DNA of 33,114 bases, from contig NZ_PDNU01000043.1 of assembly GCF_002631185.1 (NCBI RefSeq), forward strand, positions 1 to 33,114, given 5' to 3'. Positions 32,263 to 33,114 of the stretch are shown here, in pieces (positions within the stretch are counted from its first letter, which is position 1; each line of letters begins with the position of its first letter). The position numbers and the translations under genes are program-made. The DNA is from Teichococcus rhizosphaerae (GTDB lineage: Bacteria > Pseudomonadota > Alphaproteobacteria > Acetobacterales > Acetobacteraceae). The notes beneath the pieces were generated by a model, which was not told the origin of the DNA, searched no databases, and was given only the letters and a program-made list of their open reading frames with translations.

Positions 32263-33114
32263 GTGGCAGATGGATTGCGCCTTCGCGGCAGAGTTTTCTG
32301 GCTTAGAAGAAGGGTGCCCAGAGCCCTTCTGGAAGCCATCCCCATCCATGAATACGACATCTCGCTGAAGACCAAAGAGCGCCGGGAAGCCCTCATCAGG
32401 GGGCGAGCCACGTCGCATCTGGTTGACCAAATCTTTGCCAGGGTGGCATCGGGAGAGCTTGCCGGCGAGCATGCTCCGGGGGTCCTTCGGGCGGTCGCCA
32501 AGGCGAGTCCCTGGCTCGCTAATGGCTCTGGCTTCCCTCTTCCTTTGGGGGACAATCCTCCGCAGCCGGCCGAGACTGTCCCCTCGCCTCCCCCTAAAGC
32601 TGCCTCCCAGATAAAGGTCAGGAAGACCTCTCCAGGCGGGCCGCTGCTGAGCGACCTGGTTGCTCGGTTCCTGGAGGAACGCGGCTCCGGGGAGTCTGCC
32701 ATCTCGGGCCAGCATCTCCACCAGTCTGCCGCCACCTACCGGCTGACCGTCGAACTGTTGGGCGACGTGCCTCCGGCTGACCTGACTAGGCGGCATGCCG
32801 CAGAGCTCAGAGGCCTTCTTCTTCGGCTCCCGGCCAGTCATGGGAAAGCCCGCAACGGCAAGACAGCTCTCGTGGCCATCCAGGAAGCCGACGCCTCTGA
32901 GGCCGGCGGCCAAACGGTGGAGCGCCTCAAGGAGAAGACTGCCAAACGCCATTTTTCAGCGCTCCAGCAGCTCTGGAAGTGGCTTGCTGACCGGGAAATG
33001 GTCAGCCTCAACCCTTTCGAGAACTGGCAGTTCAAGGGCGGTCGAGCAGCTCAGGCTCGAGACGACTGGTCCGAAATGGACCTCCTGAAGCTCCTGGAGA
33101 CCCCGTGGCTAGGT
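32263..33114 (+). CDS. Tyrosine recombinase/phage integrase, 5' part (cut by window edge)
   Basis: A 284-residue N-terminal portion of a site-specific integrase; the frame has no stop up to the window end. The start is chosen at GTG 32263, which has AGGGGG five bases upstream; the same frame stays open back through the tRNA. Residues 1-60 (GLRLRGRVFWLRRRVPRALL, YDISLKTKERREALIRGRA) look like the small arm-binding domain of DUF6538-type integrases. After a Pro-rich linker, residues about 130-265 form the helical core-binding domain (AKRHFSALQQLWKWLADREM, VSLNPFENW). The end (RDDWSEMDLLKLLETPWLG) begins the catalytic domain; the R-H-R-Y residues lie beyond the edge. GC is lower than its neighbours (60% in 33001-33060 by hand count), as expected for an acquired element inserted at tRNA-Gln. 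Confidence 0.88.
   Translation, partial: MADGLRLRGRVFWLRRRVPRALLEAIPIHEYDISLKTKERREALIRGRATSHLVDQIFARVASGELAGEHAPGVLRAVAKASPWLANGSGFPLPLGDNPPQPAETVPSPPPKAASQIKVRKTSPGGPLLSDLVARFLEERGSGESAISGQHLHQSAATYRLTVELLGDVPPADLTRRHAAELRGLLLRLPASHGKARNGKTALVAIQEADASEAGGQTVERLKEKTAKRHFSALQQLWKWLADREMVSLNPFENWQFKGGRAAQARDDWSEMDLLKLLETPWLG

Noticed and set aside
32104-32952. Minus-strand frame of 282 codons ending in GNLDSNQDCPSQSREFYR
   Set aside because: The end is a translation of the tRNA-Gln complement, and the rest is antisense to the integrase gene, which has recognisable integrase sequence on the plus strand.

Overview
The window is about 33 kb of very GC-rich, gene-dense DNA (mostly above 70% GC by eye) from an alphaproteobacterium. 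Gene content and local order suggest Acetobacteraceae, of the Roseomonas type: an ihfA-merR-tRNA-Pro cluster, ppx/gppA-rlmE-guaB-rsmB, a phasin gene, and a MarR + OmpR-type regulator + histidine kinase operon next to ilvE. The genus is an inference. Almost all of the window is ordinary chromosomal housekeeping and transport. The right end is different: a tRNA-Gln gene is followed at once by the 5' part of a lower-GC tyrosine-recombinase gene, which looks like the first kilobase of an integrated mobile element.

Layout. 1-602: the end of a DMT/EamA exporter gene, cut by the window edge. 855-2173: YbjN-domain gene and proC, translationally coupled. 2287-3443: a TetR-fold/COQ9-like protein and a phasin. 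3466-4917: phospholipase D-type enzyme. 5088-7740: MarR regulator, response regulator and histidine kinase in one ATGA-coupled operon, divergent from ilvE (7857-8756). The marR/ilvE interval carries opposed promoters, a perfect dyad and tandem 11-bp repeats. 8825-9154: small membrane protein. 9454-12259: glycerate 2-kinase and pyruvate kinase, together a short route from glycerate to pyruvate. 12300-14007: Ada methyltransferase and a TPR protein. 14335-18114: a four-gene osmoprotectant ABC importer in yehZYXW order with overlapping starts and stops. 18163-23022: a five-gene branched-chain amino acid type ABC importer (livG-livF-binding protein-livH-livM) with stem-loops flanking the binding-protein gene. 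23203-24683: a cysteine-free Rrf2 regulator divergent from cysteine synthase. 24721-25008: a small unknown gene with a strong upstream dyad. 25281-26299: tRNA-Pro(GGG) with terminator, MerR regulator and ihfA. 26471-31924: on the minus strand, ppx/gppA, rlmE, guaB, rsmB-like methyltransferase and a GNAT gene. 32093-32166: tRNA-Gln(CUG) with a clear promoter. 32263 to the edge: integrase.

No wholly new multi-gene system is visible. The best leads are the integrase edge with ATTGTCCCC repeats, because the element's cargo lies to the right of the window; the layered marR/ilvE regulatory interval; the Rrf2/cysK pair; the small gene at 24721 under a 21-22 bp dyad; and the TetR-fold protein with a COQ9-like C-terminus beside a phasin. 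No CRISPR array, insertion sequence, rRNA gene or recognisable riboswitch was seen. Only one gene-free stretch exceeds 300 bases (14008-14334); it holds a long hairpin.
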